From: Acidocella sp.
Lineage (GTDB): Bacteria > Pseudomonadota > Alphaproteobacteria > Acetobacterales > Acetobacteraceae
Assembly: GCA_029077825.1 (NCBI GenBank)
Contig: JAQNCT010000009.1
Span: 1 to 64,000 of the forward strand
Direction: 5' to 3'
Length of the DNA: 64,000 nucleotides
Position 1 is the first letter of the stretch. Each line of letters opens with the position of its first letter. A model generated the notes under the pieces. It saw only the letters and a program-made list of their open reading frames with translations, had not been told where the DNA came from and did no database searches. Shown one piece after another: positions 17,804 to 26,818 of the stretch. Made by a program: the position numbers and the translations under genes.

Positions 17804-20745
17804 GTGCAAACCTCTTTAAGGATTGTGGCCAACCGCTGCTCGTAGAATTGCGGGCTGTTCTCCACCGCCAGCCGGGCCAGCGCTGTCTGACGCAGTTGCG
17901 TCCATAAAACCTGGTCAGTGTAGAGCTTCACAATCTGGGTGGCGAATTCATCAGGGTCGGTTACGCTGGCGGCCAGTAATTCCACATCCCCCCGCCAGCC
18001 CACCTGCTGGCATAGCAAGGTAGAGGCCACAATCGGCAGACCAAACGCCGCCGCCTCATGCAGCTTGAAGGGGATGCCGCCGGCGTAGCGCGTGGGGGCC
18101 ACAAAAATCCGGTGGTTGTTATACACTTCCGCCAGGTTCTCAACCGGCCCGCGCAAGCGCACGCGCCGCGCCCGGCCAAACACGCTCATATCAATCCGCC
18201 GGTTCACATAGCCCGCGATGGTAAAGCCCACCTCATCAGGCAACCGACCATTCAGCAGCGGCAGCACCTTGTTCACAAACCATTCCAGCCCATCAAGGTT
18301 GGGGGATTCCTGGTCATGAATGGCGCCCATGAACAGCATGTCCTGGCGCTCGGCAAATGGCTTGGGTGTCGGGGCAATGGTTTGAACATGCCCTAAAATA
18401 CTAACATCCTTGAAACCAGCCTGGCGGATGATGTCAGCATCACGCTCATTCACCGCCACAATTTTCTGGCAAAAATACGCGCTGGCCAATTCCTGCTGCA
18501 CAGATTTTTCGAGCGACAGCGCCGGCTCCCGGCCTTGCAGAATTTCACGCCCCACCAGCCTCGGGGCTGCCACCGCTTCAGTATCGAGCACGATGTTATT
18601 GATCGGCAAATGTGCTGACGCCGCCATTAAAATATCAATAAGCCGCTCGGCATTATGGGTGCGGGCAATCCACAGAACATCAAAATAGCCGCTGCGGTCC
18701 TTGATGAATTCCGCCAGATCCTTCAGCTCGCGGTCGTAAATAACTTCCACCGTATCTGGAAAATCCACCAAAATATCGAGCAAGCTCTCGATCGGCTGAT
18801 AGATCGGGAATACACTCACCTGATGGCCCAGGGCAGCCATGGTGCGGATGATATCATTCGAGCGGGTGAAGCCGGAGCCCAGATGGCGCAGTGGTATCCG
18901 GTCCTCGATGAACAAAATCCGGTTGCCGCCACCCTTGGGTGAGCGCGCATGGGCCAGCAGGTCGCGGTTGCGGGGATATTTGGTACGCAGATATTCAAGG
19001 TTTTTCTTGCGGAATTTCGGCTGGTTCTGCGCCATCATCGCATTCGCGATCGCCGGATCGCCGGAAGAATATTCCTGATGCACCACCATGATCGCGGGGT
19101 CGTACACCACCCGGTAGCCGCCCTGGTGCAGCCGGATGCATAAATCGGTTTCCTCGAAATAAGCCGGCTTGAAAGTGGCATCGAAGCCACCAAGCGATTT
19201 CAAAACATCGCTGCGCACACCTAAAAATACACCGGAACAAAAATCCACATCTCGGACAAAATTCGCCTCCGGCATGTTCGGGTCGCCGTCACGCAGATAA
19301 CCTTCCGTGGCACCATCGCGCCAAATAATGCAGCCGGCCTCCTGCAACCGGCCATTGGTGCGGATAATTTTTCCACCCACCGCGCCGATGTTATCCGCCG
19401 TCGCCAGCCGGTTCAGCATCGCCGCGATCGCGCCGCGCTCCAGCAGCAAATCATTATTCATAAACAACGTCACCGGTGCCGCCACATTCGCCAAAGCCGC
19501 ATTGCAGGCTTCGACAAACCCAACATTATAGCTAAAGCGCACCAGCTTGGCGCCGCGAACATAGCGCTCAACATTGCGTGATTCATCAGCCGAACCGCTA
19601 TCCACCAAAATCAGATCAATCGACCCGGCATAACAGCGGCGCAGCGAATCCAGCGCGTTCAAAGTCAAATCAAGCTGGTTGAACATCACCACGATCACGC
19701 TGATCACCGGCGGCCCGGCTGGCGTGAAATCAATCGGCTGGCGGGCAAACAACGGCCGTAATGACCGCGCCCTGGCGGCGAACAGCGCCTTGGAGGTCAG
19801 CTCATTGATCTCACCATGCGCGTCCGGCGGAATTTGCTGGGCGAGGCTACGAACATAATGCGCAAACACATCGCGGTACATGCCGTTGTGAATATCGGCC
19901 TGCACCGAAACCGCGCGGAAATACGCCGCCAGGTCAATCTCCGGGTGCGGCTTGCGGGCTTCAAAAACACCAAACTGGATGAAATGATCAAAACCGTTGC
20001 GAAACTGCCCAGCCTCCAGCGGGGCGATGATATCGACATGCACGGAGGTGTAAAAGCTTTCCAAAAAATACGGATTGGGGTCAAACTCCCGCGGCGTTTT
20101 ATTATATAAATAATGCTGCAGCGCGCATACCCACACACCTGCCGCAATATCAGCCGCCACCTGCGGATAGGTTTGCAAATACCAAACCGGGTCAAAATAA
20201 GCTGATAACTTGACGCTCGACCCCGCCTTGCAATCATCGCGCACAAAATCAGCAAACGGTCCGTCAGCCAAATTCTCGCCTGGTCTGGCGGCGGCATAAA
20301 GTTTCGGGTCAAAAAACAAATGGCCGGAGCGGAATTCTCTGTCGCCATTGGCCAGATAATGCGCATAGCCATTGATCAGCCCGGCCTCATCCAACCTAGT
20401 ACGGGTGACATCAGTGTTGCCAAGCAGATAATACCGGTCCGAGAACAGCCAGTGCGGCGAACGGTCAACATGGCCCGCCGCCGTGTAATGCTCAAACCCG
20501 CTGCTGAATATGCCTGCCGCTACCTGCTCGGCGACATCTTGATAAGTGGCCACATACCAGGCTTCATCAAAAAACGGATTCGGCGCATGCCGCAGGCTTT
20601 GGCCAACCTTAATGTAGAATTCATTAACATCGGTGATTCCGGCAGCCGCCATCTGGGCTGCAAGCTCAGGGTGCTGGCGCTGGTACCAGTCGGCATCAAA
20701 TGCCGCCCAGCGGGCGTTGCGCTCATTGACCACAATATCATTCAT
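17800..20745 (-). CDS. Two-domain glycosyltransferase (GT2 plus GT1/GT4-like) with WY-module N-terminus
   Basis: A 981-aa enzyme probably acting on a surface polysaccharide. Residues 1-310 hold imperfect modules of about 60 aa, each with an (F)D..WY...(H/Y)P.(V/L)A core (FDADWYQRQHPELA, FDEAWYVATYQDVA, FDPVWYLQTYPQVA). Residues 345-590 are a GT2 domain (VISVIVVMFNQLDLTLNAL, ...FMNNDLLLERGA..., VDFCSGVFLGVRSDVL, FEETDLCIRLHQGGYRV). Residues 615-981 are a GT-B domain (ILFIEDRIPLRHLGSGFTR, APTRYAGGIPFKLHEAAAFG). The next two glycosyltransferase genes lie upstream on the same strand. A 108-nt spacer with a palindrome precedes it. Confidence 0.88.
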   Translation of the reverse strand: MNDIVVNERNARWAAFDADWYQRQHPELAAQMAAAGITDVNEFYIKVGQSLRHAPNPFFDEAWYVATYQDVAEQVAAGIFSSGFEHYTAAGHVDRSPHWLFSDRYYLLGNTDVTRTRLDEAGLINGYAHYLANGDREFRSGHLFFDPKLYAAARPGENLADGPFADFVRDDCKAGSSVKLSAYFDPVWYLQTYPQVAADIAAGVWVCALQHYLYNKTPREFDPNPYFLESFYTSVHVDIIAPLEAGQFRNGFDHFIQFGVFEARKPHPEIDLAAYFRAVSVQADIHNGMYRDVFAHYVRSLAQQIPPDAHGEINELTSKALFAARARSLRPLFARQPIDFTPAGPPVISVIVVMFNQLDLTLNALDSLRRCYAGSIDLILVDSGSADESRNVERYVRGAKLVRFSYNVGFVEACNAALANVAAPVTLFMNNDLLLERGAIAAMLNRLATADNIGAVGGKIIRTNGRLQEAGCIIWRDGATEGYLRDGDPNMPEANFVRDVDFCSGVFLGVRSDVLKSLGGFDATFKPAYFEETDLCIRLHQGGYRVVYDPAIMVVHQEYSSGDPAIANAMMAQNQPKFRKKNLEYLRTKYPRNRDLLAHARSPKGGGNRILFIEDRIPLRHLGSGFTRSNDIIRTMAALGHQVSVFPIYQPIESLLDILVDFPDTVEVIYDRELKDLAEFIKDRSGYFDVLWIARTHNAERLIDILMAASAHLPINNIVLDTEAVAAPRLVGREILQGREPALSLEKSVQQELASAYFCQKIVAVNERDADIIRQAGFKDVSILGHVQTIAPTPKPFAERQDMLFMGAIHDQESPNLDGLEWFVNKVLPLLNGRLPDEVGFTIAGYVNRRIDMSVFGRARRVRLRGPVENLAEVYNNHRIFVAPTRYAGGIPFKLHEAAAFGLPIVASTLLCQQVGWRGDVELLAASVTDPDEFATQIVKLYTDQVLWTQLRQTALARLAVENSPQFYEQRLATILKEVCT

Positions 20746-20823
20746 CGCCGGGACCGATTCATTCCGGGCGCGAACAATAACGACAGCATGAGTCTGCTCT
20801 CTGACAAACCCTGACTTTCTGAT

Positions 20824-20835
20824 TACGATATCGTA
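20824..20835. promoter_or_regulatory. Perfect 12-bp palindrome upstream of the large glycosyltransferase
   Basis: tacgatatcgta lies in the A/T-rich spacer (20746-20853) between the two minus-strand glycosyltransferase genes, next to a TAAAAT run. It could be an operator or part of a promoter for the 17800-20745 gene. A chance palindrome of this length is not excluded. Confidence 0.3.
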
Positions 20836-20853
20836 CTATTTTAAAAATCCACC

Positions 20854-21633
20854 TCAAGATGTTACCGGTTCAACCGGATGCCGATACGCCATAATCGCCC
20901 GTAACTGCTCATGCGCCGCGTGCGCATCGGTACGGGTCCGGCTGGTACCATGCACCCGGTAGCGGCTCAGAATCTCTGGCACGTAACCGGGGGTCAGCCC
21001 GGCATCGATGAATTTCAGCCAGAAATCATAGTCTTCCCAGCCTTCCTCAATATGCGAAAATCCATCCACCTGCTCCCAAGCAGATTTTTTTATCAGCCCC
21101 ATCACATCGACGTAATTTTCCTGCGCAATCACCACCGGGTCCCAGATATCACCCGAGCCAATGCGCCGTTCATCGCCAAAATATTCAAGCTGGCTATAGG
21201 TCGCATCAAAGCCGCTGTCATTCAGCGCCGCATACAGCCGGGCGATGCAGCGCGGATAAACCATGTTATCAGCATCGATGATAAACACACATTCACCAAT
21301 GGCATGCAAAAACGCGGCATTGCGGGCGGCCGCCGGCCCCTGGTTGCGCGGATGCGTCAGCACAGAAATCCGGTAAAACCGGCTGGCGTGTTTTTTGGCC
21401 CAGGCCACCGCCACACTCAACGAATCATCTTTGTCAGATTTATCATCAACAATCACGACATCGAGGTTCTTATGCGTCTGCGCCGCAATCGAACCCAGGC
21501 AGTCTTCCAGGAAGCGCTCATAATTAAACACCGTCACACAGACTGAAACCAAATCAGTCGGTGGCTTGGTCTTTTTGGCCGCCTCAAATGCCACCAGCGC
21601 CTTCAGCGCCCAGGGTTTGTTCAGCGTCTTCAT
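20854..21633 (-). CDS. Family 2 glycosyltransferase
   Basis: A 259-aa single-domain GT-A enzyme. The N-terminal strand is TDLVSVCVTVFNYERFLEDCLGS, followed by LDVVIVDDKSDKDDS and the NQGPAAARNAAFLHAIGECVFIIDADNMVYP segment containing the metal-binding DAD motif. EGWEDYDFWLKFIDAG supplies the catalytic acidic patch. Donor and acceptor cannot be read from sequence. The ATG overlaps the stop of the upstream 564-aa gene by 4 nt, so the two are translationally coupled. Confidence 0.93.
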   Translation of the reverse strand: MKTLNKPWALKALVAFEAAKKTKPPTDLVSVCVTVFNYERFLEDCLGSIAAQTHKNLDVVIVDDKSDKDDSLSVAVAWAKKHASRFYRISVLTHPRNQGPAAARNAAFLHAIGECVFIIDADNMVYPRCIARLYAALNDSGFDATYSQLEYFGDERRIGSGDIWDPVVIAQENYVDVMGLIKKSAWEQVDGFSHIEEGWEDYDFWLKFIDAGLTPGYVPEILSRYRVHGTSRTRTDAHAAHEQLRAIMAYRHPVEPVTS

Positions 21634-23312
21634 GCCACCACCCGATGCATATTCAGAAACTCCAACAGCCCGCGCACGTTGCTGGCCGCCAGCTGCCGGT
21701 CATTCACCAGCGCGGTAGCGGCGGTTTGCACCGCCTGCGCCTTGGCTTTGCCCTCATCGGTATTCAATAGCCACTCCACCAAATTCAAAATATGCCGACC
21801 GGTTTCTTCCAAATAGTGCACCCCTGGTTTAAAAACAGGGTGCGGCGGGCAAGGCTCTGAGACCACCACCGCACCGCTCACCATGCCCAGCTTCACAATT
21901 CGGTGCCATTCAAAAAATCCGTCATCATCGCGGTGAATATTCAACATCAGCTTGGCATTGGCCGCCACATGTCCGGCCATCCGCGCCAATGCTGCGTGCG
22001 AGCCCTTTGCCAACAACGGGCTTTCCACCTTGCGGTAATATAAAAACGCTTCGTAATCGGCAAAAAATGCCGCGTTCTTGGTGAAAAACTTCTCACGATG
22101 CTCAGAAGCCGTCCCGAAAAACGCGATGTCCAGCACCCGCTCTGCCACCGCCATCTTCGGCACCTCACGCACCTGCGTCTTTTTTGGCAGCACGCGCAGC
22201 AGCGGGTGGCGCATATCGCCTTCCTCCAGCCAGGCGTTGCGGGCTTTCACATTCGGGTTGAAGAACATCGCGGGCAGGCCGGTCGGCTGGAAAATATCCT
22301 GCACCTGCCAGGCGATATCAATCATCCCGCGCGCCATTAAAATAAACGGCATCGCCCGCTCGAACCACAAGGTCTGCGGCTGCTCGGTGGTAAACAGGAA
22401 GGCCGAATTTAAAATATCGTCACGCGCCCAGGCCCGCCCGCCGCCCAAATGGAAAAATTCATGCGGTGCTACAAAAATATTCAATTCTGGCCGGCGCTCT
22501 TGCGGCAATGTTTCATCCAGCAGCACCGCCGGCTGCCCGGCGTTTTGCAGTGTTTCAACAATATCTTCGGCTATTTCACGGATAAACGCATTACCGGCGG
22601 TGTTATAAAACACCCCAATCTCGGGCAGCATCGGCAACGCTGGCAACGCCTCTGGCTCTGCCGCCGCCGGGCGCTTTTTCTTGCCGGGCTTGGCTGCTGC
22701 CACTGGCGGCGCACCGGCACCCGGCACGGGCGCCAGCGGTGACTGGGAAATCGGTTTTGCCGCCGCTGCCCCCATCACCCGCGCCACCGTGGTTTTCATG
22801 AACACCGTGCGGCCTTCCGGGAAGCCATACACCACCGCATGGTTCAGCGGGTCGACATCCATATTACCGCCGGTTGGCTTAATATCCTGGTTGAGGGTCA
22901 GATAATCTTCGAGATTGAAAATCGGCAGCGCTTCCAGCCGGTCCATCGCCTGGCGGACCGAACGGGTGGAGAATTTGCTCAGCAACCCCTTCAGCAGCAA
23001 ATCTTCCGGGCTGCCGTGCAAAATAAAATGCGCCAGCGGGTTGCGGTTCACGTGCCCATAGGCTTCAGCGTTGGCTAAATAGCGGGTGGCATTAAAACCT
23101 TTAAAAGGGGTGCGCCCCTCGCTGGCGCCATGGCGGACATAATGCACCAGCGGATTAATCCCCGAACGCGCTACATCCGGATTTTCCTTGATGTACCATT
23201 CTTCAGTGAACAGGCCGGAGGCCGCAATAATGGTGATATCCTCGTCCTCGACACTCACCGGGGCAGACGCTCGCGTCTCCAAGCCAAAAACGCCCGATGC
23301 GTGGTCCATCAT
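21630..23312 (-). CDS. GT-B-like glycosyltransferase with WY-module N-terminus
   Basis: About 560 aa. Residues about 30-160 carry the same type of module as the 981-aa enzyme: FTEEWYIKENPDVARSGINPLVHYVRHG, FNATRYLANAEAYGHVNRNPLAHFILHG and FNLEDYLTLNQDIKP. A Pro/Ala/Lys-rich linker follows. The C-terminal part (about 230-560) resembles CgeB/GT1-type domains: LMLNIHRDDDGFFEWHRIVKLGMVSGAVVVSEP, then PVFKPGVHYLEET. It is probably a glycosyltransferase or a GT-associated factor. ATG 23312 is taken over TTG 23324. It is the first gene of the three-gene minus-strand cluster. Confidence 0.75.
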   Translation of the reverse strand: MMDHASGVFGLETRASAPVSVEDEDITIIAASGLFTEEWYIKENPDVARSGINPLVHYVRHGASEGRTPFKGFNATRYLANAEAYGHVNRNPLAHFILHGSPEDLLLKGLLSKFSTRSVRQAMDRLEALPIFNLEDYLTLNQDIKPTGGNMDVDPLNHAVVYGFPEGRTVFMKTTVARVMGAAAAKPISQSPLAPVPGAGAPPVAAAKPGKKKRPAAAEPEALPALPMLPEIGVFYNTAGNAFIREIAEDIVETLQNAGQPAVLLDETLPQERRPELNIFVAPHEFFHLGGGRAWARDDILNSAFLFTTEQPQTLWFERAMPFILMARGMIDIAWQVQDIFQPTGLPAMFFNPNVKARNAWLEEGDMRHPLLRVLPKKTQVREVPKMAVAERVLDIAFFGTASEHREKFFTKNAAFFADYEAFLYYRKVESPLLAKGSHAALARMAGHVAANAKLMLNIHRDDDGFFEWHRIVKLGMVSGAVVVSEPCPPHPVFKPGVHYLEETGRHILNLVEWLLNTDEGKAKAQAVQTAATALVNDRQLAASNVRGLLEFLNMHRVVA

Positions 23313-23461
23313 GCTAAACCCCAATCCAATCCGCCAATATTCGATGTTACGCTGCTGTTTCTTCTAAATAAAAATCCATATCGTACAATGGTTCTCTATT
23401 CCAGACAGAATACGGCGGACAGGCAGAATAAACCTACGGCACGGCGTACGCCAGGCCGGTC

Positions 23462-23536
23462 TGGTAGCGACGGACAGATTTGAACTGCCGACCAAGGGAT
23501 TATGATTCCCCTGCTCTACCACTGAGCTACGCCGCC
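23462..23536 (-). tRNA. tRNA-Met (CAU), elongator type
   Basis: A 75-nt cloverleaf can be drawn on the minus strand. The 5' acceptor strand ggcggcg pairs with cgtcgct, with G-U wobbles. The D-arm is gctcagtggtagagc. The anticodon stem-loop is gggga-atcataa-tccct, with anticodon CAT at 23502-23504. The T-arm contains ttcaaat. Discriminator A and an encoded CCA (23462-23464) end the molecule. The fully paired G-starting acceptor stem argues against initiator tRNA. A tRNA-Ile2 (lysidine CAU) is the main alternative, but the gggga/tccct stem fits elongator Met. Confidence 0.93.
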
Positions 23537-23639
23537 ATTCAGGGTGCCGCGCGGGGTAACCCCGCCGTGCCGCAAAGTCAACATCAAACGCCACCAGTGC
23601 ACAGCGCCAGACCGCCCATCAGCTTTTATCCCCATAGTG

Positions 23640-23760
23640 CGCGCGACCGGCTTTCCACTGCTATAACTTCATATTTATTGTTATTTTACAAGTATTTACA
23701 GAATTTAGCTTATCTAAACTGCTAACAAATCTGGGGCTAAATCCACAGACTTATCCACAC
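23640..23760. other. A/T-rich spacer with a consensus DnaA box
   Basis: After the tRNA the spacer (23537-23713) becomes A/T-rich from about 23657, with ttattgttattttacaag. A perfect TTATCCACA lies at 23751-23759, just inside the 3' end of plsC, preceded by a near match (aatccacag, 23740-23748). I see no further clear boxes, so an origin is not claimed. It may be a DnaA-binding or regulatory site, or chance. Confidence 0.3.
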
Positions 23761-24451
23761 CCTCATCGTAAAAACATTCACTCAAACGCGCCATCGTTTC
23801 AGCGCGATCCGTGCCAACCGGAATCGGCGGGTAAATCTTGATCCGCAGTTGGCCCGGGTACTTATGAAAGGCATTACGGCCCCAGAACCGCCCGGAGTCG
23901 GTCGCCGCCGGAATCACCGGCAGATGCAGCGCATTGGCCACCGCCACCACGCCCGGCAACAAAGCCGCACGGGTTCCTGGCGGCACCCGCGTACCTTCCG
24001 GGAAAATCACAATCTGCTTGCCTGCCTGCGCCACCTTTTTGCAATCCGCCACCAGCTTGCGGATCGACATCGCGCCACCGGCACGGTCCACCGAGACAAA
24101 TCCGGCCGGCATCAGCAATGGTCCCACCAACGGCTGCTTGAGCAACTCCTTTTTCAGCACGTAAGCCATGTTGGGCAGTAGCAGTAGCCAGACCAGCGTA
24201 TCAAAAGCTGACTGATGCTGGGCGGCGATCAATGCAGTGCCTGAGAGCGGTAAGTTTTCTCGGCCAATAATCTCCACCTCAACCCCGCAAACCACCCTGA
24301 GCGCCCAAATGGTAAAGCGTGACCACGCGATCCCGGCCCCAATCACCTTATGCGGCGCCACCAGCTTGAGCACCCGGCCATACACGCTCAGCAGCGCACC
24401 GGTGCTGTACATCATGAGATTGAACACCACCGACCTTAAAACCAGCATCAT
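23714..24451 (-). CDS. plsC: 1-acyl-sn-glycerol-3-phosphate acyltransferase
   Basis: Acylates lysophosphatidic acid to phosphatidic acid at the inner membrane. The 245-aa protein has an N-terminal hydrophobic segment. The catalytic H(X4)D motif is QHQSAFDTL. The phosphate-binding motif is FPEGTRVPPG and the VPVIPA-type block is LHLPVIPAA. The ATG at 24451 overlaps the ydcF-like stop, part of the ftsE-ftsX-ydcF-plsC run. Normal length for the family. Confidence 0.95.
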   Translation of the reverse strand: MMLVLRSVVFNLMMYSTGALLSVYGRVLKLVAPHKVIGAGIAWSRFTIWALRVVCGVEVEIIGRENLPLSGTALIAAQHQSAFDTLVWLLLLPNMAYVLKKELLKQPLVGPLLMPAGFVSVDRAGGAMSIRKLVADCKKVAQAGKQIVIFPEGTRVPPGTRAALLPGVVAVANALHLPVIPAATDSGRFWGRNAFHKYPGQLRIKIYPPIPVGTDRAETMARLSECFYDEGVDKSVDLAPDLLAV

Positions 24452-25077
24452 CGGCGCACTCCCAAAACTTCAAAAATCACCCCAGCAACGCCTGAACGTA
24501 CCGCAATATATTTAGTATATTCAGCCGCCAGCAGCCGCAATGTGGAAAGCGCCAACAATGTTGTCATGGCCGGTGGCCGCACCGGATAGCCAAGCAATTT
24601 TACCCCCGGCAAATGCTGATGCAGCAGCCAGACGGCCCGCGGCATATGATAATCCGCCGTCACCACCAGCAACGAGTGCATTTGGTGCAAGCGGGCCCAG
24701 CGCGCTGCCTCGAAGGCGTTGCCGATGGTGCTTTCCGCGGTGTGGCCGATGGTGATGTCTGCCGCAAAATGCGTCGCAGCTACCGCGTCATCGGCGGTGA
24801 AGTCACCCAGGTACGTGCCGCGCCCCGCCCCTGATATCAGCAGCAAAGGTGCCGCATGGTTTGCCAATAAACCTAATGCAGCACTCACCCTGTCATCACC
24901 GCCAGTGAGCACCACAATGCCATCAGCATGCGGCATCGGCGTGGCAGGCACGGCGCGTGCCACAACCCCGATGAACAACGCGAACCCCACCAGCCAAAAC
25001 CCGCCGGCCAGCAAAACGCCCCACCCCAGCCAGCGCCAAACCCACCGGCGGCGCCGGCCATAAAGCCGGCGGCGCAT
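24448..25077 (-). CDS. YdcF-family (DUF218) membrane protein
   Basis: About 209 aa. A basic N-terminus (RRRLYGRRRRW) and one transmembrane helix precede the DUF218 fold. The fold has the markers ADGIVVLTGGDDRV, LLISGAGRG and TADYHMPRAVWLL. Proteins of this family affect peptidoglycan or envelope metabolism but the reaction is not settled. The ATG at 25077 overlaps the last base of the ftsX stop, which fixes the start; the longer frame would run through ftsX. Confidence 0.9.
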   Translation of the reverse strand: MRRRLYGRRRRWVWRWLGWGVLLAGGFWLVGFALFIGVVARAVPATPMPHADGIVVLTGGDDRVSAALGLLANHAAPLLLISGAGRGTYLGDFTADDAVAATHFAADITIGHTAESTIGNAFEAARWARLHQMHSLLVVTADYHMPRAVWLLHQHLPGVKLLGYPVRPPAMTTLLALSTLRLLAAEYTKYIAVRSGVAGVIFEVLGVRR

Positions 25078-25964
25078 TACTTCAGCCGCCGCAACCAGCC
25101 ACGCACTGTCTGCTGGGTGGTAACCCAGCCGATCGCCGCCGCCATCAAAGGAATGGTGGGCAGTACCACCCACAATACCGGCGGCAGCATCGGCCATGAG
25201 GTGTTTGCCACCACCCCACCAAAAGGTGCTGCCAAATTGGCCAGCCAGAACAATACCGGCAAGGCGCTGGCGGTTCCTAACAGCGACCCAACGGCAGTTA
25301 ATAAAGTGGCCCGCCGGGCAAAGCGATTGGCAATGTCAGAATCCAACGCGCCCAGCCCATGAATAATCTCCACCGCTTCGCGCCGTTGCGCCAAGCCGGC
25401 CCGCGTGGCCACCGCCACCACGGCCACCGCCACCAGGGCTACAATCAGCAACACTGATAAAGCTGAAGCCTGCAAGCTAGCGGTTAACGCCGCCACCCGG
25501 GCCGCCCAGCGCTCACCGGTTTCTACCAGCGTACCGGGGGCAGCCGCATTCAGCGCTGTTCGCAACCCATCCGGCGCGCCGCCGCCCACCCATTGCGCTG
25601 TAATCACCGCCGGCACTGGCATACCAAGAGACGCCGCATCGGCCCCCAACCATGGCTGTAACAAACTGTTAATTTCGGCAGCGCTCAACACATGCGGCGC
25701 CCGCACCAGAGGGGACTTTGCTAATATGTCATATACCGCCTGCTCGCGCGGCGTGCTGCCACTTAACCCATTGTCGCCCGGTTCCGGCACCTGCACCGTC
25801 AAATCAATGCCGGTGTCATGGTTCCATTGCGCCGCCAGCGACGCTGCCGCTAACGTACCGGCAATTGCCAGCGCCGCCAGAAAGCTCATCGCCGCCACCA
25901 GCACCGGCAACAGCCGGTCCGCCATGGCGGTGCGAAGACCTAAGTGATCCATGCGCCTTGCCAT
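25077..25964 (-). CDS. ftsX: Cell division protein FtsX (permease-like)
   Basis: Membrane partner of FtsE that regulates septal peptidoglycan hydrolases. The 295-aa protein has four hydrophobic segments: one near residues 18-42 and three in the C-terminal half, with LLIVALVAVAVVAVATRAGLAQRREAVEIIHGLGA as the first of those. An extracytoplasmic loop of about 110 residues lies between the first and second. That topology is diagnostic. The gene starts directly after the ftsE stop and overlaps the ydcF-like ATG by one base. Confidence 0.92.
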   Translation of the reverse strand: MARRMDHLGLRTAMADRLLPVLVAAMSFLAALAIAGTLAAASLAAQWNHDTGIDLTVQVPEPGDNGLSGSTPREQAVYDILAKSPLVRAPHVLSAAEINSLLQPWLGADAASLGMPVPAVITAQWVGGGAPDGLRTALNAAAPGTLVETGERWAARVAALTASLQASALSVLLIVALVAVAVVAVATRAGLAQRREAVEIIHGLGALDSDIANRFARRATLLTAVGSLLGTASALPVLFWLANLAAPFGGVVANTSWPMLPPVLWVVLPTIPLMAAAIGWVTTQQTVRGWLRRLK

Positions 25965-26666
25965 CTAGCCGTTCCACACCAGCGATTCATCCAAGGCTAA
26001 CATGCCCCGGGCGATTTCCAGCCGGGGCGCTGGATACGCTGCCACCAGCCGCTTGCTATGCGTGGCCACCACCACCGTGGTCCCCATTTTATTCAACCCG
26101 GTGATCAGCATCATCAGCCGGTCAGCCTGCAAATCATCCAGATTCCCCGTGGGTTCATCGGCCAAAAACAATTTTGGCCGGTTCACCACCGCCCGCGCAA
26201 TCGCCACCCGCTGTTGCTCACCGCCAGAAAGCTCGTTGGGCTTGCGGTCCACCTTGCCCTCCAACCCGACCCAATGCAGCAACTCGGTCACGTCTGATTT
26301 CACCTGCGCTTCGCTGCGCCGGGCCAGCCGCATCGGCAGCGCCACATTGTCATAAGCGGAGAGATGCTCCAGCAGACGGAAATCCTGAAACACCACACCG
26401 ATCCGCCGCCGCAGCAAGGCGGCCTCGCGTCGCTCCATGCTGGCAGCATTGGTGCCGAGTAGGTCAATTTTGCCACGGCTCGGCTGCTCAGCCAAATACA
26501 TTAGTTTCAGCACACTGGTCTTGCCCGCCCCTGAAGCCCCGGTGAGCCAGCGGAACCCACCCTGGGAGATTTCAAAGCTCATATGGCTGATGATGGCAGG
26601 TGATTGCGTGTCAGCCCCGCCGCTGGCCCGATGGTACTGCAACCATACATCGTCAAATCGTACCAT
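25965..26666 (-). CDS. ftsE: Cell division ATP-binding protein FtsE
   Basis: ABC ATPase that drives FtsX conformational changes during division. It is 233 aa. Walker A is LTGASGAGKTSVLKL (about residues 37-51), followed by a Q-loop in VVFQDFRLL. The signature is LSGGEQQRVAIARA and Walker B is LFLADEPTGNLDD. The switch His is in VVVATHSKRL. The FtsE-like N-terminus (MVRFDDVWLQY) and adjacency to ftsX identify it. It leads the ftsE-ftsX-ydcF-plsC run. Confidence 0.96.
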   Translation of the reverse strand: MVRFDDVWLQYHRASGGADTQSPAIISHMSFEISQGGFRWLTGASGAGKTSVLKLMYLAEQPSRGKIDLLGTNAASMERREAALLRRRIGVVFQDFRLLEHLSAYDNVALPMRLARRSEAQVKSDVTELLHWVGLEGKVDRKPNELSGGEQQRVAIARAVVNRPKLFLADEPTGNLDDLQADRLMMLITGLNKMGTTVVVATHSKRLVAAYPAPRLEIARGMLALDESLVWNG

Positions 26667-26818
26667 AAACTTGCACCGCCCTCTGGTCGTTTCTGCCGCC
26701 CCGGCCCCGCGTTCGGCAAGCGATTTTCATAAAATTTTTCAATCTTAACGTTCTAGAGCGCAATTCTCGCGGCTACTCTGTTGCACGAAACGCATTAAAA
26801 TGTCATTTCTCACTCAGA

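Noticed and set aside
23313-23461. Possible second tRNA or riboswitch upstream of the 564-aa gene
   Set aside because: Apart from the tRNA-Met, no cloverleaf or conserved leader could be drawn.
23751-23759. Chromosomal replication origin at the DnaA box
   Set aside because: A single good box without a cluster, and no hemE, parAB or dnaA neighbours; kept only as a regulatory curiosity.
26750-26790. tctagagcgcaattctcgcgg as another copy of the 5985 repeat
   Set aside because: Only the first seven bases match the repeat end; no hairpin partner is present.
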